Shown in pieces: positions 17,587 through 25,089 of a stretch of 64,000 nt of DNA. The notes beneath the pieces are model-generated. The model had not been told where the DNA came from. It searched no databases and saw only the letters and a list, made by a program, of their open reading frames with translations. Source of the DNA: Prevotella sp. (GTDB lineage: Bacteria; Bacteroidota; Bacteroidia; Bacteroidales; Bacteroidaceae); the NCBI GenBank assembly GCA_017430675.1, contig JAFRMM010000195.1, positions 1 through 64,000 of the forward strand, read 5' to 3'. The first letter of the stretch is position 1, and the number at the start of each line of letters is the position of its first letter. The position numbers were made by a program, and so were the translations under genes.

Positions 17587-19638
17587 CTATTTTTTCTCGA
17601 TGAAGTACATCTGGCAGGTCTTCGTCTTGTGGAGTTGGTAGCCGAGTGACTTCAGGGCCCTGCCCACATCGGCGTTGATGTTCTTCGTGCGATGGAAGTT
17701 CGGGTAGGTGGCGTTCAGGATATTGACGACCTCATTGACGGAGAGCATCGCCCCGTCTGACGGCTGGAACAACTGGTCTATCATCCTCTCAATGCTCCCC
17801 ACCTGTTCGAAGGCACGGTTCGTACGGATGATACGCTCGTTGTCAGCCTCATCGAACCAGTAGCGCTCACCTTGGCTGATCTCCGCCACCAACTGGGCGT
17901 AGAGTTGTTCATAGTCGATGGGTGTCAGGGTGTCGATCATGCCATCCACGAGGATACAGATAAAGCGACGGGCACCCGTCTTGTCATCAGGCAGGGGACG
18001 CACGTTGTTCGTCGTGGCGATGAACGAGGCATAGCGACGGCGCTGCTCGTAGGCCTTGCCGTAGGGGGGACGCATCTTCACGTCCGACTTCGATATCAGG
18101 TATTTCAGCAGGGGCTGCTGACTCCGCGACAGCGCGTCGAACTCGTCGATGTTGATGAGGGCGAAACTTGTCAGACCGAGATTGATGGCCGTATCGTTCT
18201 TGAAGTCGATCTTGTCGTTATAGTAGTCGCGCAGGACCTCTGGCAGCAGGATGCCACAGAAGGTCGATTTGCCACAGCCCTGCTTACCTATTAATAAAGG
18301 TACGATGGCATTGCCATGGTTGCGGTCGATACCCTTCCAGTGGGCCACCATCGAGCGCATCCACGTATGGAAGTCACTGTCCCAGTGCGGGTTAGTGGTC
18401 TTGATGCGCTGCGCCAATAGGGTCACGCGGTCCTGCCCGTCCCACTTAGGAAGTTGTTCCAGCCACTCGTTCACGGGGTCGAACTCTGGGATCAGCGTCG
18501 ATTCGATGTACCGCTTGATGTCCTTGTCCCAGGAGTCGAGGCCGGCCTTCAGGGCACGGATCGACATCGTGTTCATCACCTCCTTCGTCAGATCAGCGAA
18601 TTTATAGTCGTAGCCGTCTTTCTCACGGTACTGGGCGACACCCGTCATCACGTTCTTACGCAGTTCATAGCGCGAGTTGAGGAAGGCCTCCGTCCTGAAG
18701 GTCAGCAACTGCGAGGGTTTGACGTGCTTCAGCGGCCAGGTGGATTTCAGCGTCTGACTATACTGGGAGTCGAAGACGGTCTGCACATACTCCGCATCCT
18801 CGTTCAACCGTCTGTCGTAGAGCGTCATCCTGACGGCGAAAGCCTCCTCCAGACCACTCTCATGGCAGTTGAAGGCGAGCACTTCGAGGCAGTGACTCAC
18901 AAAGTCCTCCTTCTTGTCGAGGCGGCACGCCTCCAGGGCATCGGCCTTGCAGGCCTGATACTCATGGCGCATCGAAGCCTCCGTCGAGAGACCAGGCAGG
19001 ATATGGTTGTCTGTATCGGAGCCGAAATCATCCGTCCTCGAGATACGGGAGAGGCGCTCGGCCGCCAGTTCATCAGAGGTGGTGATCATCCAGGCGGATT
19101 CCGGGTTGTAGAAGATGTCAGGGTCGTGACTCAGCAGACAACTGCTGCGCAGGGAGGGCGCGATATTCTCCACGCGGATAGCCAACTGCGTCGAATAGAG
19201 GTAGTGGAGTTTGGCGTAGGCATTCAGATGGAAGCGCTCCACCTCCGTGCCCTCGTAACCCTCCTCACGGTTCCAGAGACTGCGCTCCGCAGCACGACAG
19301 ACGATCTTCACGGAACGGGCGTCGGCTCCCACGAAGGCGATCTGCGTATAGGGGATCAGCACGGCCTCGTTGCGGATCTCCACAGCCGTCTTGCGGTCTG
19401 GCAGGTTGTTGATCTCCAGCAGCACCAACTCGTTATAGACGAAGGTCCACTGCTGGCCGTCCATGTTCTTCAACTGAGAGGTGAAGCAGACCCAGGGCCG
19501 CTCAGGCAGTTCCTCGATGGCCTTACCGCTCTTGGACTTGCCCGTACGGATCATGTCGATGACTTCCTCAATAGGATAACGGGTGTAGCGCTCTGCCCCA
19601 CCCCGCTTGTTGATCAGTGTAACTTTCAGTTGTCTCAT
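17587..19638 (-). CDS. VirE/VapE-type primase-helicase-like protein with BT4734-type N-terminus
   Basis: A 683-residue protein. The N-terminal half opens QLKVTLINKRGGAERYTRYP and is the BT4734-like domain that precedes VirE in Bacteroidetes. The C-terminal half is the virulence-associated E domain, an SF3-like ATPase: Walker A LLIGKQGCGKSTF near 449-461, Walker B FALINIDEFDAL near 490-500, and the sensor ATTNNVRPLPDDKTGARRF. VapE proteins replicate mobile islands as primase/helicase; Bacteroidetes copies recur in capsule loci with no known role. The frame is open to 19704, but a TAtcTTTG element at 19674-19681 lies inside that stretch, so ATG 19638 is the start. No HU-like or integrase partner is present. 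GC-richer than the glycosyltransferases around it. Confidence 0.85.
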   Translation of the reverse strand: MRQLKVTLINKRGGAERYTRYPIEEVIDMIRTGKSKSGKAIEELPERPWVCFTSQLKNMDGQQWTFVYNELVLLEINNLPDRKTAVEIRNEAVLIPYTQIAFVGADARSVKIVCRAAERSLWNREEGYEGTEVERFHLNAYAKLHYLYSTQLAIRVENIAPSLRSSCLLSHDPDIFYNPESAWMITTSDELAAERLSRISRTDDFGSDTDNHILPGLSTEASMRHEYQACKADALEACRLDKKEDFVSHCLEVLAFNCHESGLEEAFAVRMTLYDRRLNEDAEYVQTVFDSQYSQTLKSTWPLKHVKPSQLLTFRTEAFLNSRYELRKNVMTGVAQYREKDGYDYKFADLTKEVMNTMSIRALKAGLDSWDKDIKRYIESTLIPEFDPVNEWLEQLPKWDGQDRVTLLAQRIKTTNPHWDSDFHTWMRSMVAHWKGIDRNHGNAIVPLLIGKQGCGKSTFCGILLPEVLRDYYNDKIDFKNDTAINLGLTSFALINIDEFDALSRSQQPLLKYLISKSDVKMRPPYGKAYEQRRRYASFIATTNNVRPLPDDKTGARRFICILVDGMIDTLTPIDYEQLYAQLVAEISQGERYWFDEADNERIIRTNRAFEQVGSIERMIDQLFQPSDGAMLSVNEVVNILNATYPNFHRTKNINADVGRALKSLGYQLHKTKTCQMYFIEKK

Positions 19639-19673
19639 TGGCTTGATTGGATCGATGTTAGAGTATCTGACTG

Positions 19674-19681
19674 CAAAGATA
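19674..19681 (-). promoter_or_regulatory. Promoter -7 element of the VirE-like gene
   Basis: TAtcTTTG on the minus strand, 35 bp before ATG 19638. A CTTG at 19702-19705 lies 20 bp upstream, one base off the TTTG box. It rules out the longer upstream start. Confidence 0.75.
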
Positions 19682-19829
19682 CAACAAATTCTTATAACCT
19701 GCAAGTTTTATAATAAGAATTACTTCCACCTCCATCAAAATCTCAGAAATACCTTTTGGATCAAGTATTATATAAGATGGAAGTATATACATAAATCTTC
19801 CATCTATCCTGCATATTCATGCACGATAA

Positions 19830-19871
19830 GCAGTGCTTTAGGAAAATTAGGCAGTGATTTAGGAATACGCG
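19830..19871. repeat. Two tandem 21-bp iteron-like repeats
   Basis: GCAGTGCTTTAGGAA at 19830-19844 recurs as GCAGTGATTTAGGAA at 19851-19865, with one mismatch and a period of exactly 21 bp, two helical turns. Such spacing is typical of binding sites on one face of the DNA. Confidence 0.6.
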
Positions 19872-20004
19872 ACACTACCCTACGACGGAAAAGCAGTTCC
19901 TCACGACTGAGCGGCACCATCTGGCATGTTTCCCATCATCCCAGACCATATCCGCAGACGGTGGAAGTCAAACAACCCACCTCCACCTGGCAGATATCAT
20001 TAAA

Positions 20005-21012
20005 TCACCCGCCAATCGTCCACTTCAGCCACTTATACTTATTGAATATGTATGACAACAGTAACGGAGGGAAGAAGCCGATGGGGAACAACACGAACGG
20101 GCCCGCTATCCAATGCTCCTCGAACCACTGGTGCAATACTGGTGTCGTAAACACCGTATCCATAACGATCTGGTTAAAGATATAGAGACCCATACTGAGC
20201 CGTTCTATCACCAGGACATATTTTCGCACACGGTCTGACATGACACCCTTACTCAGAATAATCAGCAGTTCGATGCAGATAACGTATGCCAAGACTGTCC
20301 TGATCGGGAGGACAATACAGTAAGGCAATGGGATGGGATACCACACTAAGGCGAACAGGGCCAGTATGACGAAAGGCAAGGTCATGTATGCCCAGTTGGG
20401 CAGCATCCACCCCACACGCAACTTCGCACAGACATAGCCGATCATGAAAGCAGGGAAATAATAGAGTATCTTGTTGATGCAAAGGAAATCACCCCTATAA
20501 ACGAAATAGTAGAATACCTGCCCAGACACATAGCCTGCGAGGATCAGAGACAAACCTAATTTCCCTGTGAATCTGATTCTCTGGCCATTCAACATCTGAA
20601 GGATGACGGTGAGCGTGAATACGCCAAACAATATCAGGAGGAACCACAGGTGGCCGATACCATAGAACAGTTTAGTCCACGTGTTCCAAGGCCACAAGAA
20701 GGCCATGGGGATGCCCCAGAAGAAATAGGGTACCAACAGACGTATCGCCTTTATGCGGATCACCTCCGAAGGATGGCGGTATTTATTCCTGTAGATATAC
20801 AGGTAGCCATACAGATAACCTGAGATAAAGACGAACATATTCAGGTCTATCACGTCAAGGAAATCGGATATCCTGTGCCATTCCGAGATGTCGAGGGCAT
20901 CCACCTTCGCCCATCTGCCATTATAGAAACACAGGCTGTGAAAGGCTACGATCATAGCCATGGCCATCACACGCATGATTGAAATCTCGTCAAATCTTTT
21001 AGATTGTTCCAT
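20005..21012 (-). CDS. Acyltransferase-3 family membrane protein
   Basis: A 335-residue membrane protein with about ten helices. ISIMRVMAMAMIVAFHSLCF near residues 10-29 carries the conserved Arg and the catalytic-site His of acyltransferase-3 proteins; DLNMFVFISGYLYGYL follows as the second family block. It starts 3 bp after the SGNH-hydrolase gene, so the two form a pair. In O-acetylation systems an acyltransferase-3 membrane part often works with an SGNH part, either fused or separate, which fits here: the membrane protein would carry the acyl group across and the SGNH protein would place it on the glycan. Confidence 0.85.
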   Translation of the reverse strand: MEQSKRFDEISIMRVMAMAMIVAFHSLCFYNGRWAKVDALDISEWHRISDFLDVIDLNMFVFISGYLYGYLYIYRNKYRHPSEVIRIKAIRLLVPYFFWGIPMAFLWPWNTWTKLFYGIGHLWFLLILFGVFTLTVILQMLNGQRIRFTGKLGLSLILAGYVSGQVFYYFVYRGDFLCINKILYYFPAFMIGYVCAKLRVGWMLPNWAYMTLPFVILALFALVWYPIPLPYCIVLPIRTVLAYVICIELLIILSKGVMSDRVRKYVLVIERLSMGLYIFNQIVMDTVFTTPVLHQWFEEHWIAGPFVLFPIGFFPPLLLSYIFNKYKWLKWTIGG

Positions 21013-21015
21013 AAG

Positions 21016-21891
21016 TTAATTGGTTCTTCTATGATAATCATCAATAATTTCTGACACGATACAGGAATCCAACACGTGGTAACCCTGATAGTTGATGTGG
21101 ACGTGATCTTGTTGATAGATCTCCTCTGAATACTGTTCGTTCTTCGGAATCCAGCGGTCTTTTGGAATAAACAACACGCTATCGCCCAATCCCGTCTCTT
21201 TCAGCATCTCCCTCAGTCCGTCGCGGAATGGGGTGATGTCATCCTCCACGACACCATTGAAATAAGAATATATGCGATAAGGGATCCTGACGGATAACTG
21301 GTGTATATCCAACCAGCCTGTCAGGTCGAAATCTGGTATTTCCATCACGACAGGACGGATATGATTGGCAAGCAGAAGTCTGATTATCAGACGGTAGTTG
21401 CCTGTGTAGTAGGACACAGGACGTTTCTTCCAGGCATCGTTAATACCCACCATGACCACACAGTAGTCCGGATGCTCTTCCAACAGGGGCTGCGTACAGA
21501 TGTCATGCATCCATGAATACTCCTGGGTCTGACTTCTGAACATATAGTAATAGGCATCCTTGCTCTTGGCACCGCCTATTCCCCGGGTCATGCATTTGAT
21601 GGGCTGCTGGGTCAGTCTCCTGCCATACTGTTCAAAGAGCGTATCACAATTAAGCGTCATGTGCCATTCTGCCCAACTGTCACCAATGACTGCCACCCGC
21701 AGGGTGTCATCGCTGGGACGAGGACCGACATCATAGAATGGCAGTTCTTTGGCGACGCAGAACTCCTTGTCGATAAAAGTATAGGCCTGATAAGCGGAAT
21801 AGCCAAGCACGGCAAGAAGGCCCAACGACCACCACAGCCATTTGAGCCTTCTGATCCTGATCAGGATTCTATATACCGTGTATAGTTCCAT
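21016..21891 (-). CDS. SGNH/GDSL-family hydrolase or O-acyltransferase, membrane-anchored
   Basis: A 291-residue protein with one N-terminal helix (WLWWSLGLLAVLGYSAYQAY, about 18-37) that would anchor it facing the periplasm. SGNH blocks are visible: GDSW at 70-73 with nucleophile Ser72, GIGG near 104-107, GIND at 149-152, and DHVH at 262-265 with the catalytic Asp and His. The DxxH block is the form shared by esterases and sugar O-acetyltransferases. It is first of a two-gene unit with the acyltransferase-3 gene 3 bp downstream, so acylation of the polysaccharide is the likely role rather than lipid hydrolysis. Confidence 0.85.
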   Translation of the reverse strand: MELYTVYRILIRIRRLKWLWWSLGLLAVLGYSAYQAYTFIDKEFCVAKELPFYDVGPRPSDDTLRVAVIGDSWAEWHMTLNCDTLFEQYGRRLTQQPIKCMTRGIGGAKSKDAYYYMFRSQTQEYSWMHDICTQPLLEEHPDYCVVMVGINDAWKKRPVSYYTGNYRLIIRLLLANHIRPVVMEIPDFDLTGWLDIHQLSVRIPYRIYSYFNGVVEDDITPFRDGLREMLKETGLGDSVLFIPKDRWIPKNEQYSEEIYQQDHVHINYQGYHVLDSCIVSEIIDDYHRRTN

Positions 21892-21921
21892 GAACTAAGT
21901 TATTTCATTTCCAAAACTCTG

Positions 21922-21929
21922 CAAATATA
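21922..21929 (-). promoter_or_regulatory. Promoter -7 element of the SGNH/acyltransferase pair
   Basis: TAtaTTTG on the minus strand, 30 bp before ATG 21891. It lies at the centre of an inverted repeat CCAAAA (21911-21916) and TTTTGG (21935-21940), which could be an operator. No TTTG box at standard spacing was found. Confidence 0.6.
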
Positions 21930-21978
21930 GTGATTTTTGGAAACAAAACATCATAATTAAGAAGAAAAACGACATTTG

Positions 21979-22010
21979 TTTGGCTTTTTACTTGCTTATT
22001 CGTATCTTTG
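21979..22010 (+). promoter_or_regulatory. Promoter of the UbiA-family gene
   Basis: TTTG at 21979-21982, then 20 bp, then TAtcTTTG at 22003-22010: a full match. It shows that the TTG at 22008 cannot be the start codon and moves the start to ATG 22032. Confidence 0.85.
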
Positions 22011-22031
22011 CAGCATCAAGACGAACAGAAG

Positions 22032-22910
22032 ATGCATTACATCCATTTGCTCCGCCCCCTGCAATGGCTCAAGAACGGATTCGTGTTTGCGCCGATCTTC
22101 TTCAGCAGCAACCTGCTGAAATGGGAGTTCTTATGGCCGACGCTCATCGTCTTCATGGCCTTCTGCCTCATCTCCAGCGCCATCTACTGCTTCAACGACC
22201 TGCGCGACGTGGAGTCAGACCGCCAGCATCCCAAGAAGCGGCTGCGCCCGATAGCCTCAGGGGCTGTGTCCGTCAGAAGCGGCTACGTGATGATGATCAT
22301 CTGTACCATAGGGGCCTTCGCACTGCTGCCGTTGGCGCAGAGCGTGAACACCCCATATCTGTTCCTGGTTATGGCGATCTACTGGCTGATGAACGTGGCC
22401 TATTGCCTGTGGCTGAAACAGTATGCCCTCATCGACGTGACGATCATCGCCATCGGCTTTGTGATGCGCGTGCTCATCGGTGGTCTGGCGACGGACATCT
22501 GGATCTCGCACTGGCTGGTGCTGATGACCTTCCTCGTGACATTGTTCCTCGCCTTCACCAAGCGCAACGACGACTACCGCATCTACGAGCAGACAGGTCA
22601 GAAGGCCCGCGTCTCCATCACAGGTTACAACAAGACCTTCATCAACGAGGCGACGGCCATCATCGCCTCCGTGACACTGGTGTGCTACATTATGTACACC
22701 ATGTCGGAGGAGGTCATTACCCGTATGGGTACCCGATACGTCTATCTGACGAGCGGCTGGGTACTGGCTGGCATGCTGCGCTACCTGCAGAACATGATTG
22801 TCTTCGGACTGAGCGGCAGTCCCACGAAGTCGCTTGTCAAGGACCATTTCATCCAGTTCTGCATCGTGGGCTGGATCGCCTCGTTCTTCGTGATCATCTA
22901 TCTTCTTTGA
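22032..22910 (+). CDS. UbiA-family decaprenyl-phosphate phosphoribosyltransferase-like protein
   Basis: A 292-residue membrane protein of the UbiA prenyltransferase superfamily with about eight helices. CFNDLRDVESDRQHP holds the first Asp-rich metal site, and the following KKRLRPIASG is the form typical of 5-phosphoribosyl-1-pyrophosphate:polyprenyl-phosphate transferases (mycobacterial Rv3806c type). FTKRNDDYR near 180 is the second site. Those enzymes make polyprenyl-phosphoribose, the precursor of arabinofuranose or ribofuranose donors. The usual partners (DprE1/DprE2 epimerase or a HAD phosphatase) are absent nearby. The 3' end overlaps the convergent acyltransferase gene by 17 bp. Role in adding a furanose to this polysaccharide is inferred. 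Confidence 0.8.
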   Translation: MHYIHLLRPLQWLKNGFVFAPIFFSSNLLKWEFLWPTLIVFMAFCLISSAIYCFNDLRDVESDRQHPKKRLRPIASGAVSVRSGYVMMIICTIGAFALLPLAQSVNTPYLFLVMAIYWLMNVAYCLWLKQYALIDVTIIAIGFVMRVLIGGLATDIWISHWLVLMTFLVTLFLAFTKRNDDYRIYEQTGQKARVSITGYNKTFINEATAIIASVTLVCYIMYTMSEEVITRMGTRYVYLTSGWVLAGMLRYLQNMIVFGLSGSPTKSLVKDHFIQFCIVGWIASFFVIIYLL

Positions 22911-23922
22911 GGCGCTCGTACTTCACCCCAAAGAGGTAATGCCCCAGGAAAGGACTGAGGCGGATGACATAACTTGTCAGCAGACTAAGCGCCAATACTA
23001 TGAGCGATATGCCCATAATCACCAGAAATTCTATGAACTGGCTGTCGAAGGCCCGTAACTGTTCCGCGTATGGCATCAGGAAACGAGGCAGGAAGAAATA
23101 GTGCAACAGATAGATGTCCAGCGTGCGGGTACCCACATATTGCAAGGGTTTTGACAGATGAAGTCGCTGAAGCCAGGAGGCAGCATGGCGGAAAAGCACG
23201 AATACCATGAACATGCCAAAGATGCCCCCCAGGTTGAATCTCAGATATTCCAGGACCGCACTGGCAGGATGAGCCGTCGATGAGATGGCGAAGAACACCG
23301 CGATGAGCAGCATGACGACCCACGGCCGCTCCGTTATCTTGACAAACGCATCAAAGTGGCGACGCACCAACGTACCTATATAGAAAAACAGGTAATAGCG
23401 CCACACACCTATGCTCAGGAAACCAGCCATGTCAAGAAGGGGGGACAGAAAACTGTAATGGGGAGCGATCAGCCTCCAATGGTTCTGATAACTGGCAAAG
23501 TAAAACGAGCCAATAGAGATAGCCAGTGCCAACAGCCAACTCCAACGCCCACAGCAGCGGACGGAAAGCATGTAGATCAGGAAGAACTCAAACAGCACGA
23601 AGGTGAACCAGTAGCCTCCCTTTAGCGCACCCAATTGATGGAAGAACTCCGGGGGCGGTGCCAGCAGAAGCAGGAAGATAAAGGTGGGCACGATCTGCAC
23701 CATGAACTTCTTCCGGGCTATCTGACGAAAAGGCTGACGACTGACGGGTTCGAACAGCCATCCACTGATCAGGAAGAAACACGGTAGGCGGAACAGGAAG
23801 AAGGTGGCATTGAAGCCCAACAGCGAGTCACCCAGACAGAAATGGCAGATATGCGAATAGACCACGAGGATCATCGTGAATCCCCGCATCGCATCGATGT
23901 ATGCTATCCTCTGTCTTGCCAT
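22894..23922 (-). CDS. Acyltransferase-3 family membrane protein
   Basis: A 342-residue membrane protein. RQRIAYIDAMRGFTMILVVY (residues 3-22) followed by SHICHF gives the conserved Arg and the catalytic-site His; FFLFRLPCFFLISGWLF is the second block of acyltransferase-3 proteins. The frame is open to 24060, but a TActTTTG element at 23931-23938 places the transcript start downstream, so ATG 23922 is used. Its last 17 bp overlap the end of the convergent UbiA gene. It shares a 69-bp divergent promoter region with the next acyltransferase, so two related genes fire away from one another. Confidence 0.85.
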   Translation of the reverse strand: MARQRIAYIDAMRGFTMILVVYSHICHFCLGDSLLGFNATFFLFRLPCFFLISGWLFEPVSRQPFRQIARKKFMVQIVPTFIFLLLLAPPPEFFHQLGALKGGYWFTFVLFEFFLIYMLSVRCCGRWSWLLALAISIGSFYFASYQNHWRLIAPHYSFLSPLLDMAGFLSIGVWRYYLFFYIGTLVRRHFDAFVKITERPWVVMLLIAVFFAISSTAHPASAVLEYLRFNLGGIFGMFMVFVLFRHAASWLQRLHLSKPLQYVGTRTLDIYLLHYFFLPRFLMPYAEQLRAFDSQFIEFLVIMGISLIVLALSLLTSYVIRLSPFLGHYLFGVKYERLKEDR

Positions 23923-23930
23923 ATCCACTG

Positions 23931-23938
23931 CAAAAGTA
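23931..23938 (-). promoter_or_regulatory. Promoter -7 element, minus-strand acyltransferase
   Basis: TActTTTG on the minus strand, 8 bp before ATG 23922. The leader would be almost absent, which is common in this phylum. No clear -33 box. Confidence 0.65.
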
Positions 23939-23956
23939 CAAAAAAAGCCGGAACTC

Positions 23957-23987
23957 TTGGCCGTTTGCGCAGAAAATATTATTTTTG
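23957..23987 (+). promoter_or_regulatory. Promoter of the plus-strand acyltransferase
   Basis: TAttTTTG at 23980-23987, with TTG at 23957-23959 20 bp upstream. It ends 4 bp before ATG 23992, so the message is nearly leaderless, and it excludes the longer upstream frame starting at 23842. Confidence 0.65.
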
Positions 23988-23991
23988 CAAC

Positions 23992-25002
23992 ATGAAAGAG
24001 CGTATCAACTGGATAGACTGGGCCAAGGCACTGGCGGTATGCACCGTTGTGTTCTGTCACCTGCCCCAGTCCCAGGAGTGGTTCTACTATCGGTATCTGC
24101 AGTCTGTCATCATCGTGATCTTCTTCTTCCTCTCAGGCTATCTGAAGAAAGACAGAGGCAGCGACAAGGAGAACTGGAAGAAGTACTGGTACGGTCTGAT
24201 CATACCCTATATACTATATAATGCCATCGTCTATCCCTACTGGCTGGCCAAATACTACATGCTCAATGGCGGACTGCCAGACCTGCTGACTGCCCTGAAG
24301 CCTGTCTTCGGAGCCCTGTTTTTTGAACATGAGAACGCCTTCTGCGAGCCGCTCAACGGCCCGCTCTGGTATCTGCCCGCCATCCTGATCATGCACGTTA
24401 TCATTGACCTGTGCAGGAAGACGAAGCATCAGCATATCATCATGACGACGCTTTGTATCCTCTCCTTCTTCCTCTATGCCGCCAATAAATACTGGTATTT
24501 CGCCCCTGACCTGACGCCCATGGGACTGATGCGCAACCTGCCTTATTATTATATAGGCTATGTGATGGGCCAGCAACAACTCTACAGAACCGTCAGACCA
24601 AGGCGGGATATGGTCTGCTGCATCAGTTGTCTTGCAGCCAGCATCCTCCTCTTTGCCTGGCACCTGCACGCATTCTATACAGGTCAGCACATGCTACACA
24701 TTGTGCTCTTCTATCCTGTGAACATCGGATTCCTCTTTGGCGTGCTCTACGGTTGTAAGGTCCTTGACGACATCAGACTCTCATTCGTCACCAACCTCTC
24801 CATCGGCACCCTGGTAATCATCGGCCTCCATATCGTCATGGTCACGATTGCCAACTTTGTCCTGGAACGTCTTCTCCATCTCAATGGCTGCATTTGCTAT
24901 CAATGGTACGAAGCCTTGCCCACTGCTTTAATAATCATTGCTATACTCTACCCGATCATCTTGGTTGGAAAGCGTCATTTTCCAATACTCATCGGCCGCT
25001 GA
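23992..25002 (+). CDS. Acyltransferase-3 family membrane protein
   Basis: A 336-residue membrane protein. RINWIDWAKALAVCTVVFCH (residues 4-23) holds the catalytic-site His; IVIFFFLSGYLKK follows. The opening resembles the acyltransferase at 15509-16507 more than its divergent neighbour. A short cytoplasmic loop (KDRGSDKENWKKYW) separates the first two helices. The start is ATG 23992 because the promoter element lies directly before it. Downstream, 87 bp without a gene or clear terminator separate it from the convergent GT4 gene. The acceptor sugar cannot be told. Confidence 0.85.
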   Translation: MKERINWIDWAKALAVCTVVFCHLPQSQEWFYYRYLQSVIIVIFFFLSGYLKKDRGSDKENWKKYWYGLIIPYILYNAIVYPYWLAKYYMLNGGLPDLLTALKPVFGALFFEHENAFCEPLNGPLWYLPAILIMHVIIDLCRKTKHQHIIMTTLCILSFFLYAANKYWYFAPDLTPMGLMRNLPYYYIGYVMGQQQLYRTVRPRRDMVCCISCLAASILLFAWHLHAFYTGQHMLHIVLFYPVNIGFLFGVLYGCKVLDDIRLSFVTNLSIGTLVIIGLHIVMVTIANFVLERLLHLNGCICYQWYEALPTALIIIAILYPIILVGKRHFPILIGR

Positions 25003-25089
25003 CAATGCCACCTGTTTTTTCTTAATGCCAAACAGCAACAGACTTATAAGACTACCTATCATTACTGTTTGTATTATCAGATAAACACA

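Larger units (their letters stand above)
19639..20004. other. 366-bp intergenic stretch with repeated TGGAAG-type motifs
   Basis: No convincing gene fits here. The stretch holds several forms of one motif in both orientations: ACTTCCACCTCCATC at 19722-19736, AGATGGAAG at 19775-19783, its exact inverted copy CTTCCATCT at 19797-19805, GGTGGAAGTC at 19960-19969, and CCCACCTCCACC near 19977-19988. It also holds a 21-bp tandem pair (next entry). On the minus strand a short open frame (MVPLSREELLFRRRVVSR) crosses the tandem pair; it has no visible start signal and matches nothing I recognise. The layout looks like a protein-binding or replication-type site for the VirE-like gene, but this is inference. 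Confidence 0.5.

Noticed and set aside
18454..19713. A 419-codon open frame antisense to the VirE-like gene
   Set aside because: It mirrors the GC-rich third positions of the real gene, lacks any recognisable domain, and the minus-strand gene has clear ATPase motifs and a promoter.
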